A stretch of DNA of 64,000 bases from Defluviitaleaceae bacterium (GTDB taxonomy: Bacteria > Bacillota > Clostridia > Lachnospirales > UBA5962): the NCBI GenBank assembly GCA_009779915.1, contig WRBA01000007.1:1-64000 (forward strand). Direction: 5' to 3'. Below, in pieces: positions 44,437 through 53,627 of this stretch. The translations under genes were made by a program, and so were the position numbers. The notes under the pieces are model-generated. The model searched no databases. It was not told where the DNA came from and saw only the letters and a list, made by a program, of their open reading frames with translations. Each line of letters opens with the position of its first letter. Position 1 is the stretch's first letter.

Positions 44437-45039
44437 TTACTCCTTTTCCCTTGGTGTACTAATTGTTTCAACTATAGTTTCAGTTACATCTTTTTCATAC
44501 AAAGACATTTCTACTTGGACAGGAGTTGGGTCATTGGTTAACTTTTTCCCTCCAAAATGGTTGAAAAACGCAATTATCCCTACAGCAAGCCCAATAGAAT
44601 AGGATACTTGTATAACAGCAATATTGCCGCTTTCTCCTAAAAAAAGCTCTGTGTATTTCTCAAAGACCTTTCCCATTTGAGAGTCCGTATGAAAGGTCAT
44701 TATTGCAGTTGAGGCACCTACAAATAAGATGATACTTACAGCCGCTATCTTAATAAATGTTACAAGCTTATTTTCCTTTTTCTTATCAGCCCATTCTACG
44801 AGAACCTCTTTTTCACCGGTATTGACTATAGTTGCTTTAGGATGTTTTTTATGGATTGCTTTTACTATATCATTAAACTTTATAGCTTCATGAAACCTAT
44901 CTGTTTTTTGCAGCAGTTCTATCCGTTCTATCTCTTGTTTTAAAGCTTGAGGCGCCTCTATATCAGCCACATCTTTAATACGAATGATGCTTTTATCTAT
45001 AAAATGTACTTTCTTTTTGGTGTTTACATATATTTCCAT
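44437..45039 (-). CDS. spoVAA: Stage V sporulation protein AA
   Basis: The 200-residue protein has a soluble N-terminal domain (residues 1-90, starting EIYVNTKKKVHF) and two C-terminal membrane helices, the layout of SpoVAA. It is the first gene of the operon AA-AB-AC-AD-AE. GAGGTGA precedes the ATG. Such operons are usually read by sigma-G in the forespore, but no clear sigma-G promoter was confirmed upstream. Confidence 0.93.
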   Translation of the reverse strand: MEIYVNTKKKVHFIDKSIIRIKDVADIEAPQALKQEIERIELLQKTDRFHEAIKFNDIVKAIHKKHPKATIVNTGEKEVLVEWADKKKENKLVTFIKIAAVSIILFVGASTAIMTFHTDSQMGKVFEKYTELFLGESGNIAVIQVSYSIGLAVGIIAFFNHFGGKKLTNDPTPVQVEMSLYEKDVTETIVETISTPREKE

Positions 45040-45120
45040 ATTTCACCTCATCTTTGCAAGAATAGTTTTTTCTTTGGAGAGCAAATTATACTTTAGAAAT
45101 TGTTGGATTTATATTTAAAT

Positions 45121-45176
45121 TCATCTAAAATAGTATCAGCTTTATAGCAAGCTATTGCTGATGCTGTTTTAGATGA
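45121..45176. repeat. Long inverted repeat between the spoVA and GGDEF genes
   Basis: TCATCTAAAATAGTATCAGC pairs with GCTGATGCTGTTTTAGATGA at 18 of 20 positions, and the interior TAGCAAGCTA is itself palindromic. The stem lies about 80 bases upstream of spoVAA, so it could be a regulatory or structural element of that leader. Confidence 0.5.
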
Positions 45177-45254
45177 GAGCTGTACTGTGCAAGCCGTGCG
45201 GCTTATCTAGATAAAATGGTAAAGGTTTTATTATTATTTTGTTCGGATTTAAGT

Positions 45255-45312
45255 ATATAGCTAAAAAAGCTCTCTATCCATAATTTAGATAGAGAGCTTT
45301 TTTTAGCTATAT
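45255..45312 (-). terminator. Strong intrinsic terminator after the GGDEF gene
   Basis: ATATAGCTAAAAAAGC...TCTCTATC (45255-45278) pairs with its complement at 45288-45312 with one bulged T. On the minus strand AGAGAGC is followed by TTTTTTAGC. It begins at the GGDEF stop codon, and its symmetry may let it act in both directions. Confidence 0.88.
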
Positions 45313-46538
45313 TACATATTATTTTCCTGCTTGGATTTTTTTCTCATTCGTTTGTTTTCATACATTTTTTCATCAGCTATACCCAAAATTTCCCCTGCGG
45401 TCAACTCATTGTCCGATTCAACTGCAACAATGCCAAAACTTATGCTGTATGAATATGTTTTATCTTCCAAAAATTTATCATTTTTAAAACTATCATAAAT
45501 CACATTCATTTTTTCATAAGCCTCTTCATAATTAATAGCCGGCGCAAGAATCATAAATTCGTCACCACCAAGGCGGCAAGCCATAGCATCAGGCGAAAAA
45601 TCTCTCAAATGCTTTGCAGCATTTTTAATGTATACATCCCCTTCGTTATGCCCAAATTCATCATTTATATATTTTAAATTATCCAAATCTGTAAAAATCA
45701 AAGTAAAACTCTTTTTTTCATTTATCCAGTTATTAAAAGTAAGCATACCAAAAGATCTGTTATACAACCCTGTAAGGTTGTCCTGAAAAGCTTGTATTTC
45801 AAGCTCTTCTATTTTGTTCTTTGTCTCAGATATATCATTTATTACAAATACTTCTGCATTTGAATTGTTCCAGTCAAGTAAATAAGTGTTAATCATAAAG
45901 CTGCGTAGATTGCCGTTTTGGTCATATGCAATTTCAATTTCGCTTTTACTTTTACTGCCCAACCCATAATGGCTAGATATAATCCCAACAAGATTTTCTA
46001 TATAACTAGCATCATTATTTACTTCACTTTCAGCTATATCGTTCATAAATAGTATTTCATGGGTGGATATATCTATAACAATAATCTGCAAAGGCACATT
46101 ATGCATCAAAGCACTAAGCAAAAGGCTGCCTTGCTGAATTTGATTTATTTTACCCTCAAGGCTTTTTTGCCTTTCATCCATTTGCTCAACCATCAAATTA
46201 AAAGCATCAGAAAATTCTCCCATAAAATCAACCCGCTGCTGATAGTCACCTTGGGCAATTTGCTGTGCCTGCCAAGTCAAATGTCTTAAGGAAGCATGCA
46301 GTGATTTAAGGGGCGCAGCGATTTCATTACCCCTTGACGGCTGCTTACTATCCAACTCACCCCTGGAGAGAGCCAATGCCATAGCCTTAGCCTCTATGGC
46401 GCACTCAGCAAAATACTGAATACCACTAGCAAACTCCTGAATATCTTCAGGCAATTTCTCAATATCTAAAACGGCATTTGCCGGATTGTACAGAACATCA
46501 CGTAAATAATTAAATAAAATTTCCAAATTCAGCTCCAT
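45312..46538 (-). CDS. Soluble diguanylate cyclase (HAMP-like, PAS, GGDEF)
   Basis: The 408-residue protein should make cyclic di-GMP. It has an N-terminal helical part with a HAMP-like segment (about 88-125), a PAS-like domain (145-240) and a GGDEF domain (250-405) with FTDLDNLKYINDEFGH and an intact GGDEF motif at 324-328. No transmembrane helix is visible despite the HAMP-like region. The RxxD inhibitory site expected five residues before the motif is absent. Start is ATG 46538 or TTG 46544. It is co-transcribed with a V4R-domain gene 42 bases upstream. Confidence 0.9.
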   Translation of the reverse strand: MELNLEILFNYLRDVLYNPANAVLDIEKLPEDIQEFASGIQYFAECAIEAKAMALALSRGELDSKQPSRGNEIAAPLKSLHASLRHLTWQAQQIAQGDYQQRVDFMGEFSDAFNLMVEQMDERQKSLEGKINQIQQGSLLLSALMHNVPLQIIVIDISTHEILFMNDIAESEVNNDASYIENLVGIISSHYGLGSKSKSEIEIAYDQNGNLRSFMINTYLLDWNNSNAEVFVINDISETKNKIEELEIQAFQDNLTGLYNRSFGMLTFNNWINEKKSFTLIFTDLDNLKYINDEFGHNEGDVYIKNAAKHLRDFSPDAMACRLGGDEFMILAPAINYEEAYEKMNVIYDSFKNDKFLEDKTYSYSISFGIVAVESDNELTAGEILGIADEKMYENKRMRKKSKQENNM

Positions 46539-46579
46539 CTCCAAGCACCGCCATTTGCATAACGATTAATCGCAATATC

Positions 46580-47116
46580 CTACTTTAATACAGCTCCATT
46601 AAATCTGCAAACCCTATCACCACTTGCCCAGCAATCAATTTCGCGAACATCGTATTTTTTTCCTGTATATGCTTCTAATATACCTGCAATAAAGCCCTCA
46701 TCATAAATACAAACATTTTCATTGGTAATAGGAAGACCGCTGCAATCTAAATCCTGTCCTACAGTAAGTACAATATCGCCTGTTTCCGGATTAAAGCTCT
46801 CCATACGCAAAATGCCGATTTTTAAATCCATCAAAGTCTTTTGCAAATTAGCTACAAATGCATTAAAGTCCACTGTTAAATCTAATACGTTTTTAGAAAA
46901 TTCCATCCCTGCTAAAAATCCAGCCTGACGGAAATATTCATTCGCTTGGTCGAGACCATTAGCCTTACTGAGGACATCTAACATTGTAAATTGCATGAGC
47001 CTGTAAACAAGCACCGGCATCTCTTCACCTAAGTCCCCGCGCCCTTCTTTAATATTGCCTAAAGCCTCCCATGAAAATTCCTCATGTCCTTTGTTTTTCA
47101 TAAATACATTTTTCAT
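46580..47116 (-). CDS. V4R (4-vinyl reductase) domain protein
   Basis: The 178-residue protein matches the V4R domain: LVYRLMQFTMLDVLSKANGL, FLAGMEFSKNVL, and the C-terminal YDEGFIAGILEAYTGKKYDVREIDCWASGDRVCRF with two cysteines near the end. V4R domains are small-molecule binding modules related to bacteriochlorophyll reductase components. Pairing with the GGDEF gene suggests that it senses a ligand or redox state and acts on cyclic di-GMP synthesis; this is inference. AAGGAGGG precedes the ATG. Confidence 0.85.
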   Translation of the reverse strand: MKNVFMKNKGHEEFSWEALGNIKEGRGDLGEEMPVLVYRLMQFTMLDVLSKANGLDQANEYFRQAGFLAGMEFSKNVLDLTVDFNAFVANLQKTLMDLKIGILRMESFNPETGDIVLTVGQDLDCSGLPITNENVCIYDEGFIAGILEAYTGKKYDVREIDCWASGDRVCRFNGAVLK

Positions 47117-47316
47117 TATTGCCCTCCTTATTTTTATAAATGAAAATAGTTAAACAACCTGAAAGGTCGACTGTAATAAAAACCAAGTTTAGCGTTTGGG
47201 GGTTTTAGCTTGTTTGATTATAAGACAAATAAATATACCGTTCAATAAAATATACCACAAAACAATCATATTTTCAATCGTTCTTTTAATGTTAATTTAT
47301 TAACTAATGAAAATTT

Positions 47317-47361
47317 GCCACTGTTTTGACCCGATATTTACATTCGTGCCAAAACAGTGGC
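47317..47361 (-). terminator. Hairpin terminator after the flotillin gene
   Basis: GCCACTGTTTTG (47317-47328) pairs perfectly with CAAAACAGTGGC (47350-47361) around a 21-base loop. The minus-strand tail AAATTTTC is only moderately T-rich. It lies ten bases past the flotillin stop codon. Confidence 0.65.
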
Positions 47362-47370
47362 TTTATGTTT

Positions 47371-48840
47371 TTACTCTACTGTTTCATCCTGCTGCTTATT
47401 TTCGTTTTTTGTTAAATTTGAGTTGGCCGAAGTTGCTCCTTTTAAAACATCAATAAGATTCACACCGGTTAATGCTTCAACTGTTTCAGGTAACTGAGCA
47501 ATAATATCAGTAACATATCCTGCTACTTTGGAAGCACCGGCAGGTTTGCCCTGACCACCGCCTCCTTGGTCTATAACTACAATCTTTTCAGTTTGAGCTA
47601 TTGGGCTTGCAACATTCTTAGCAATCTCAGGCAAACGCTCAATCATCATTTGGATAACCGCGGCATCATTGTACTGCTTAAAGGCTTCCGCTTTCTTCAT
47701 CATCGCTTCCGCCTCAGCAAGACCTTTTGCCTGTATAGCTTCCGCTTCCGCTTGACCTTGCACCCTTATCGCTTCCGCCCTTGCCGAGCCTTCAAGCTTA
47801 ACCGCTTCCGCCTCCGCCTGGGCTCTGGTTACCTGTTCAAATTTCCTGGCTTCCGCAAGGCGTTCCTGACGGTATCTGTCTGCGTCGGCTTGTTTATTAA
47901 CAGTGGCTTCAAGCTCTTTTTCCCTACGCTTAGCTTCCTGCTCGGCAAGTTCCGTTTCACGCTGTCTTCTTAAAAGCTCAACTTGCAATTCCGTTTCCGT
48001 TACTTCTTTTTTTACTTTGTTTTCCTCGATTTGATAAGCAGAGTCAGCAATAGCTTTTGCTGTTTCCTGCTCTTTTCTGTATGCCTGAATCTTAAGCTCT
48101 TTTTCCTTTGAGGCTTCCGCAACTTGAGTTTCCGCTAAAAGTTTAGCTTCTGCCCCAAGACGGGTGGCTTCTGCTGTTTTTACAACAGTTTCGCGCTCTG
48201 CGTCCGCTTCGGCTATTTGTGCATCACGCTTAACCTCAGAAATCCTCTTACGGCCAAGTGCTTCCAAATAACCGTTTGTATCATCAATAGACATAACTGT
48301 GAATGCTTTAATCTCAAGACCCATTTCAGCAAGGGCAATAGCGGCATTTTCCTGTACTTCGCTTGAGAATTTATCTTTATCCTGATAAATTTCCTCAACT
48401 GTCATTTTCGCAATAATTTCACGAAGTTTACCTACCAAAACATAACTGGATTGAGTAGCAATTTCCTGGCTGGTTTTATCAGTTGCCCCTCTAAAAAACT
48501 GCTCAACAGCTGAGTAGATAGACTCGTCATCAGAGCGTACTTTAACTACCGCAACACTTCTTACAGTTACCGGAACCCCTTGGCTTGAAATAGCGTTGTC
48601 AATATCCAGAGGTATCTTAATATTCTCCAATGAAATTACGTCATAACGCTGAAAAATCGGGACTACAATACCGCCGCCGCCGGAAATTATTTTCTTTTTC
48701 CCTACCCCTGTAACTACGGCTGCCTTGTTTTGCGGAATCTTTTTCAAAAGTGCGGTAAACATAAATATTGCACCAAATATAACCGCTAAAATCCCTACAA
48801 CTACAGCAAGGTTAGGTATCACTTCAAGAAACTGATCCAT
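47371..48840 (-). CDS. floT: Flotillin family protein
   Basis: The 489-residue protein has an N-terminal membrane segment (about 10-33), a PHB/SPFH domain (about 35-200) and a long coiled coil with many Ala-Glu repeats (about 205-395), then the conserved MIERLPEIAKNVASPIAQTEKIVVID stretch, typical of FloT/YuaG. It scaffolds functional membrane microdomains. The gene follows an NfeD gene, the standard partner. GGAGG sites precede the start. Confidence 0.93.
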   Translation of the reverse strand: MDQFLEVIPNLAVVVGILAVIFGAIFMFTALLKKIPQNKAAVVTGVGKKKIISGGGGIVVPIFQRYDVISLENIKIPLDIDNAISSQGVPVTVRSVAVVKVRSDDESIYSAVEQFFRGATDKTSQEIATQSSYVLVGKLREIIAKMTVEEIYQDKDKFSSEVQENAAIALAEMGLEIKAFTVMSIDDTNGYLEALGRKRISEVKRDAQIAEADAERETVVKTAEATRLGAEAKLLAETQVAEASKEKELKIQAYRKEQETAKAIADSAYQIEENKVKKEVTETELQVELLRRQRETELAEQEAKRREKELEATVNKQADADRYRQERLAEARKFEQVTRAQAEAEAVKLEGSARAEAIRVQGQAEAEAIQAKGLAEAEAMMKKAEAFKQYNDAAVIQMMIERLPEIAKNVASPIAQTEKIVVIDQGGGGQGKPAGASKVAGYVTDIIAQLPETVEALTGVNLIDVLKGATSANSNLTKNENKQQDETVE

Positions 48841-48871
48841 TTTTTAAACTCCTCCTTTTTATTAAATATAA

Positions 48872-49363
48872 TCACTGCTTTTTAACAAAATAAGTACTGC
48901 CTTCTACTTGAGTTATCTCAACGCTTTCGCCTTTGTTAACGGCATCCCCGTCCTCACTTTTAGCCGGACTTGTAACAACAGAGCCGCTTACACTAAAACT
49001 GATTTTACCATACCCGCCTTGAGGTATTGGGGAGATAACTTTAGCAATTTGACCAATTGTATCCTTTTTATTAAAAGTGCTTGTATTTTGCGCCCTTAGT
49101 AAGGGCTTTATCACAAAAAAATTTAACAAAGTAGCAATCAAAAAACCGCTTAAAAGGCTTATGGCTAAGACAATGCCGGAGCCTGCCGTTCCATAAAACC
49201 TGGGAGTCAATAATAACCCCATTCCTCCTGCTACAGTTAAAAAAACGGCTATCAAAATCGGCTTAAAAAAGGCAAATGCGCCCCCTTCAGTATCCAAAAG
49301 CCCTCCAAGTAAAAGGGATATGACTATAAACCCAACTCCCACTCCAAAAAAAACAAAATACAT
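48872..49363 (-). CDS. NfeD-like membrane protein (flotillin partner)
   Basis: The 163-residue protein has three membrane segments (about 5-22, 30-50 and 58-85) and a C-terminal OB-fold domain (from about 95; GQIAKVISPIPQGGYGKISFSVSGS). This short NfeD1b/YuaF form lacks the protease domain of full-length NfeD. It is encoded just upstream of the flotillin gene, and the two probably act together in membrane organisation. Confidence 0.9.
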   Translation of the reverse strand: MYFVFFGVGVGFIVISLLLGGLLDTEGGAFAFFKPILIAVFLTVAGGMGLLLTPRFYGTAGSGIVLAISLLSGFLIATLLNFFVIKPLLRAQNTSTFNKKDTIGQIAKVISPIPQGGYGKISFSVSGSVVTSPAKSEDGDAVNKGESVEITQVEGSTYFVKKQ

Positions 49364-49502
49364 TTATGCACCTCCTTGCTTATGAAGACCATTTTCTACC
49401 TATCATATATGATACTAGAAATACAGCAATAAAGCAACAATATTGTTTACATCAAGATACAATTGAATTAAAATGGAAATATCAAAGTCTTGTGAGGAAA
49501 AA

Positions 49503-50600
49503 ATGGAAACTTTTTTGATGTTAATAGTCACAATAACTATAGGGATAATAGGCGGTGTTGGTGCTAAGAAGCTTAAATTCATACCTGCCGCTTATATGCT
49601 GGGAGCCTTACTACTTGTTACAGTTTGGAATTTAACTGTAGGCTTTGCCTTTTTCCCTCAGGAGCTTAGGGTTGCAACTCAAATACTGGCAGGCACTTAT
49701 TTGGGTCTTAGTATTGACAAAAGCAATCTTTATTCTATCAGGACTCTTATAAAGCCAATAAGTATTATTTTAACCTTGTTTTTTATAAACGCCCTTGTAT
49801 TTGGCTATATTGTTCACAGATTTTTTGGTACGGACTTAGTAACGGCATTGTACAGCTTTGCCCCCGGCGGCGTTGCTGAAATGGCTATAATAGCCGACAG
49901 CTTTGGTGCTGATGCCGGTATGATTACAGCAATGCAGCTTTTGCGGCTTATAACGGCATTTACATTTTATCCCTTTTTGTTTCAGATACTTGAAAAGAAA
50001 GGCATTATACAGACAAATAGAAAAGATGAGCCTCAAAAAACACCTGAAAAGCTTGAAAAATCAGCTAAAATCATTGATGTAGATTTAAGCAGGCAGGAAA
50101 AAATCAAGGGCTGTGTCATTGCTTTATCCTTTTCCTCAATCGGCGGTATAATAGGGCTTATTTCAGGAGTACCTGCGGGAGCTATGGTTTTTGCCATGGC
50201 AAGCGGGGTTATGGTAAATATATTCTACCCAAAAGCTTACATGCCCCTGCAAATGCGCTTTATGGCTCAAATTATGGCTGGGATTTTTCTTGGTATGCGT
50301 ATCACTCCCGAAAGTGTCGAAGGTATAACCCGCTCAGGAGGACCTGCTTTGGTTATGGTTTTAAGTATGATAAGCGTACCGCTGCTCATAGGCTGTATAG
50401 TCCATAAATTAACCAAAATGAAACTTGGGACAAGCCTTTTTTGCTCAACTCCCGGAGGGATGTCTGAAATGAGCCTTTTGGCAAAGGATATGGGCTTTGA
50501 TTTTATGACGGTTTCAATCACTCATTTAGCACGGATAATAGCTGTAATTATTGTATTTCCCCAGTTAATAAATTTATTTTTAAGGATTATACCCGGCTAA
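49503..50600 (+). CDS. AbrB family (AimA-type) membrane transporter
   Basis: The 365-residue protein has about ten membrane helices in two similar halves. Each half has an LGxxLG segment and a PGG(V/M)xEMxxxA motif (SFAPGGVAEMAIIA and CSTPGGMSEMSLLA). This is the AbrB duplication of permeases once called ammonia monooxygenase-like; some relatives export or import amino acids. Substrate unknown. ATG 49503 follows GAGG; an earlier in-frame ATG at 49473 lacks a site. The stop codon lies within a repeat element. Confidence 0.88.
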   Translation: METFLMLIVTITIGIIGGVGAKKLKFIPAAYMLGALLLVTVWNLTVGFAFFPQELRVATQILAGTYLGLSIDKSNLYSIRTLIKPISIILTLFFINALVFGYIVHRFFGTDLVTALYSFAPGGVAEMAIIADSFGADAGMITAMQLLRLITAFTFYPFLFQILEKKGIIQTNRKDEPQKTPEKLEKSAKIIDVDLSRQEKIKGCVIALSFSSIGGIIGLISGVPAGAMVFAMASGVMVNIFYPKAYMPLQMRFMAQIMAGIFLGMRITPESVEGITRSGGPALVMVLSMISVPLLIGCIVHKLTKMKLGTSLFCSTPGGMSEMSLLAKDMGFDFMTVSITHLARIIAVIIVFPQLINLFLRIIPG

Positions 50601-50740
50601 CAACAAAGCAATTTTTTGAGATTTTTTTCGTATAGCAAGGAAGCACCGACGACGCATATGCGTAGCTAATCTGCTAGGAGGGGCTGACGTAGCAATACGA
50701 GAAAAAGCCAAAAAAGGGCGACGTTTTTAGCCGGGTATAA
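50587..50740. repeat. Repeat element bounded by perfect 14-bp inverted repeats
   Basis: TTATACCCGGCTAA (50587-50600) and its exact complement (50727-50740) bound 154 bases with a GC-richer interior holding GACGCATATGCGTAGC and GGAGGGGCTGACGTAGC. The left arm supplies the last codons and stop of the AbrB gene. There is no gene inside. The pattern resembles extragenic repeats of Clostridia with AGGAAGC and GACGCAGC-like cores; the family was not verified. Confidence 0.5.
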
Positions 50741-50762
50741 GCCGAAGGGATTGTGATGTGAG

Positions 50763-52016
50763 ATGACAATGAAATTACGAAAAGATGCCGCTTATGTAAT
50801 CGAAAACACTTTGAAAGAAATTAACCCCCATAAAGCGGTACAGGACGCGCTTAAGGATTATACCGAAAAAGCTTATATCTTTGCCATTGGAAAAGCCGCT
50901 TGGACAATGGGAAAGGCTGCTTGGGAAGCCTTGGGTGAGCGCGCCCTTGGAGGGGTTGTAATAACAAAATACGACCATAGTATGGGCGAAATTGGTAACT
51001 TGCACATTTTCGAGGCAGGTCACCCTTTGCCTGACGAAAACTCTGTGGCGGCAAGTGAGTATGCCCTTAATTTATTCGGTTCTCTCAATGAAGGTGATAA
51101 TATTATTTTCCTAATATCCGGCGGCGGCTCGGCTCTCTTTGAGTCCCCTGAGGATGGGGTTAGCTTGAAAGATGTTGAAGGGCTTTCTAAAGAGCTTATA
51201 CTCAGCGGCGCGGATATAAAACAGATAAACACTGTAAGAAAGCGGATTTCAAGAGTAAAAGGCGGGAAATTTGCGAAAATTTGTGATCCTGTAAAGATTT
51301 ATTCGATTATTTTGTCTGATGTTTTGGGGGACGATCCGGGCTTTATCGCCTCAGGACCTGCTTACGCGGATTCAAGCGGTGTTGATGCAGCCATTAAAAT
51401 AATAGAAAAATACGACATTAAAGCCTCCGGTCATTTAATGCCCTTTCTTAAAAAAGAATTGCCGGCAACAGTTACAAATGCCGAAACCCGCATAATCGGC
51501 TCCGTGGCACAGCTTTGTAAAACTGTATCAGAGATTTTAGAGGGTTTAGGCTACACCCCTTATGTTTTAACGGAAAATATGTCCTGCCAAGCACGAGAGG
51601 CAGGGGCTTTAATAGGCTCTATCGCTGCTAAAAACGCTGTTGATCCGGCGTTTAAGACCCCTTGCGCCATAATATTCGGAGGTGAAACTGTTGTAAAAGT
51701 TACAGGCAAAGGTAGCGGTGGCAGAAATCAGGAAATTGCCCTGTCTGCGGCTTCTCATATAGGAGGACTGCCTAATGTATGCATTTTCTCCCTTGGCTCC
51801 GACGGCACAGACGGACCCACAGATGCGGCAGGGGGCGTGGTAGACGGGACTTCTTACAAAAAATATTTAGATTTTGGCACAACACCTGAGGAGTGTCTAA
51901 ACGATAACGACGCTTACAACCTCCTTAAAGCTTGCGGTGACTTGCTTGTCACAGGTCCTACAGGCACAAATGTCAATGATGTGACTGTTATATTAATCTC
52001 AGGGGAGGCAAAGTGA
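50763..52016 (+). CDS. Glycerate 2-kinase, type II (MOFRL family)
   Basis: The 417-residue protein has the two-domain layout of GckA/TtuD glycerate kinases: an N-terminal domain with IFAIGKAAWTMGKAA, FEAGHPLPDENSVAAS and FLISGGGSALFE, and a C-terminal MOFRL domain with GGETVVKV, GSGGRNQEIALS and SLGSDGTDGPTDAAGG. It phosphorylates D-glycerate at C2, linking glycerate or tartronate breakdown to glycolysis. The ribosome site is weak, and either ATG 50763 or ATG 50769 may be the start. Confidence 0.94.
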   Translation: MTMKLRKDAAYVIENTLKEINPHKAVQDALKDYTEKAYIFAIGKAAWTMGKAAWEALGERALGGVVITKYDHSMGEIGNLHIFEAGHPLPDENSVAASEYALNLFGSLNEGDNIIFLISGGGSALFESPEDGVSLKDVEGLSKELILSGADIKQINTVRKRISRVKGGKFAKICDPVKIYSIILSDVLGDDPGFIASGPAYADSSGVDAAIKIIEKYDIKASGHLMPFLKKELPATVTNAETRIIGSVAQLCKTVSEILEGLGYTPYVLTENMSCQAREAGALIGSIAAKNAVDPAFKTPCAIIFGGETVVKVTGKGSGGRNQEIALSAASHIGGLPNVCIFSLGSDGTDGPTDAAGGVVDGTSYKKYLDFGTTPEECLNDNDAYNLLKACGDLLVTGPTGTNVNDVTVILISGEAK

Positions 52017-52022
52017 GAAGCT

Positions 52023-52781
52023 ATGGAAAACAAACAGGTGTTCGATGATTATGTTTTGCAATATGATAAATATAGGTCTACATATGTCAAGGAATTATTT
52101 GATGATTTGTTTAGCTACTCAAATTGCAATAAGGATAGCTTCGTTGTTGAAGTTGGCTGCGGAACGGGACAGGCTACTTCCTGGGTGCTTAAAACCGGCT
52201 GTGCCTTAAAAGCAATTGAAATAGGCAAAAATTTATGCGAATTTACAAAAGAAAAATTTAAAGATCACAATAATTTAGAGGTTATAAATATGCCTTTCGA
52301 GGATTATGAAGTGAAAGAAAACAGTGTGGATTTAATATATTCCGCATCGGCTTTTCATTGGATTCCTGAGGATATCGGCTACCCTAAAGTGTACAAAGCC
52401 CTAAAACAAGGGGGTTCTTTTGCAATATTCGGCTGCCCTGTTGAAATATCTGATGAAAATAAAAAGTTGAAAGACGAAATAGAAGAGCTGGAAATGGAGT
52501 ATTTCCCTGCTAAAAATACGCTTACACATGAAGATGAAAACCTGACCATACAACAACAATATGAAAAATATGGCTTTAGGGACTATTTTTACAAACAGTA
52601 CTCCACATTCAGAGGGCTTGAGGCTAATGAGTATATTGGATTGCTACTGTCTGTCTCCGCATACGGTAAACTTGATAATAATATTAGAGATGCGCTTTTT
52701 GAGAAAATGCGAGGTAAAATTAATAAATATGGCAGGGTTCAAGTCCATGATAAGATTGATTTGCATATTTGCAGGAAATAA
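52023..52781 (+). CDS. Class I SAM-dependent methyltransferase
   Basis: The 252-residue protein has the SAM-binding motif VVEVGCGTGQATSW (about residues 41-54), an acidic strand KAIEIG and the DLIYSASAFHWIP segment typical of methyltransferase type 11. Acceptor unknown; the sequence resembles general small-molecule methyltransferases. It starts six bases after the glycerate kinase stop and probably shares its transcript. Confidence 0.88.
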   Translation: MENKQVFDDYVLQYDKYRSTYVKELFDDLFSYSNCNKDSFVVEVGCGTGQATSWVLKTGCALKAIEIGKNLCEFTKEKFKDHNNLEVINMPFEDYEVKENSVDLIYSASAFHWIPEDIGYPKVYKALKQGGSFAIFGCPVEISDENKKLKDEIEELEMEYFPAKNTLTHEDENLTIQQQYEKYGFRDYFYKQYSTFRGLEANEYIGLLLSVSAYGKLDNNIRDALFEKMRGKINKYGRVQVHDKIDLHICRK

Positions 52782-53114
52782 GCGGTAAAAATTTACTTAT
52801 AAGGAGTTTTCTCTTGAATTTCTATAGCTATATATACTTGTGATTTTATGCGTTGCTGTGCGTCAAAAACGTACAGGGGGAGACGGTGCCTATCACCCGC
52901 TTTTTCAAAGTGTGTGACTCACTCTGACACTTTCCGCAAGGGGCAAAAGATGCCTACGGGCTCTGCCGAGGGCTTAGACCTCGCCGCCGTTGGCGGTGGT
53001 GTTGCTGCATAAATGGAAAAATGAGGATTAGAGATGACTCTATAAAAACATTCTTGTTTTGTTGCTTACACGAACAGATCGCCCAGCGATTTATATTAAA
53101 CATGGAGGTTACCA
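52782..53114. other. Gene-free stretch of unusual composition
   Basis: No open reading frame is supported here. From about 52850 to 53010 the GC content rises clearly above the neighbourhood. It contains AAAGTGT / ACACTTT (52905-52931) and CCGCC / GGCGG hairpins. With the GC-richer gene that follows it may mark an acquired segment. A GGAGG site at its end serves the next gene. Confidence 0.4.
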
Positions 53115-53627
53115 ATGACGGAATTCACCCTAACTCCACAGCAAGCGGACAACATCCAAAATAAATTCCGCCGCTGCCGCAACATCCAAACGGTGATTGT
53201 GAGTGTTGTGTTGGTCGCATTCATTGTGGGTGGCGTGCTGTTCACCATCCACGTTGCGCGTATGCCAGGATTAATAATGACTATTTTTTGCAGCTCCCTT
53301 GGCACGCTGGCGCTGTTTGGCTCGGTAAAAAATACGCGTAACGGTTATTGGGATAATCTTGCCATACTCAAGTTCTTCGCAATAAAAATCACCACATGGG
53401 AAGAACGCAAAGTCGTCCTTGACCGCGGGAACGTTGTCGATGTCCGGTGGGTATATACGTTCACCTACATCAATGAGGCAGGCGTGACGCAAACCGACGA
53501 ATGGCGCACAGCGGTGCGAGTGAAGGACTTTGGCTCCGGAGACACGCTCATCGTCATCCAAAATGCCAACGGTGCGAAGGAACGTATGCCGCAACGGGAA
53601 TTTAATCAACGGTATTTGGGTGAATAA
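53115..53627 (+). CDS. Hypothetical membrane protein, probably acquired
   Basis: The 170-residue protein has two membrane helices (about 24-46 and 50-68) and a soluble C-terminal domain (about 80-170; KVVLDRGNVVDVRWVYTFTY) that looks beta-rich. I do not recognise the family. Codon choice differs from the neighbours: many GTG, GCG, CGC, ACG and ATC codons and GC near one half. ATGGAGG precedes the ATG. It is followed by its own terminator. Transfer from a GC-richer relative is likely. Confidence 0.7.
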   Translation: MTEFTLTPQQADNIQNKFRRCRNIQTVIVSVVLVAFIVGGVLFTIHVARMPGLIMTIFCSSLGTLALFGSVKNTRNGYWDNLAILKFFAIKITTWEERKVVLDRGNVVDVRWVYTFTYINEAGVTQTDEWRTAVRVKDFGSGDTLIVIQNANGAKERMPQREFNQRYLGE

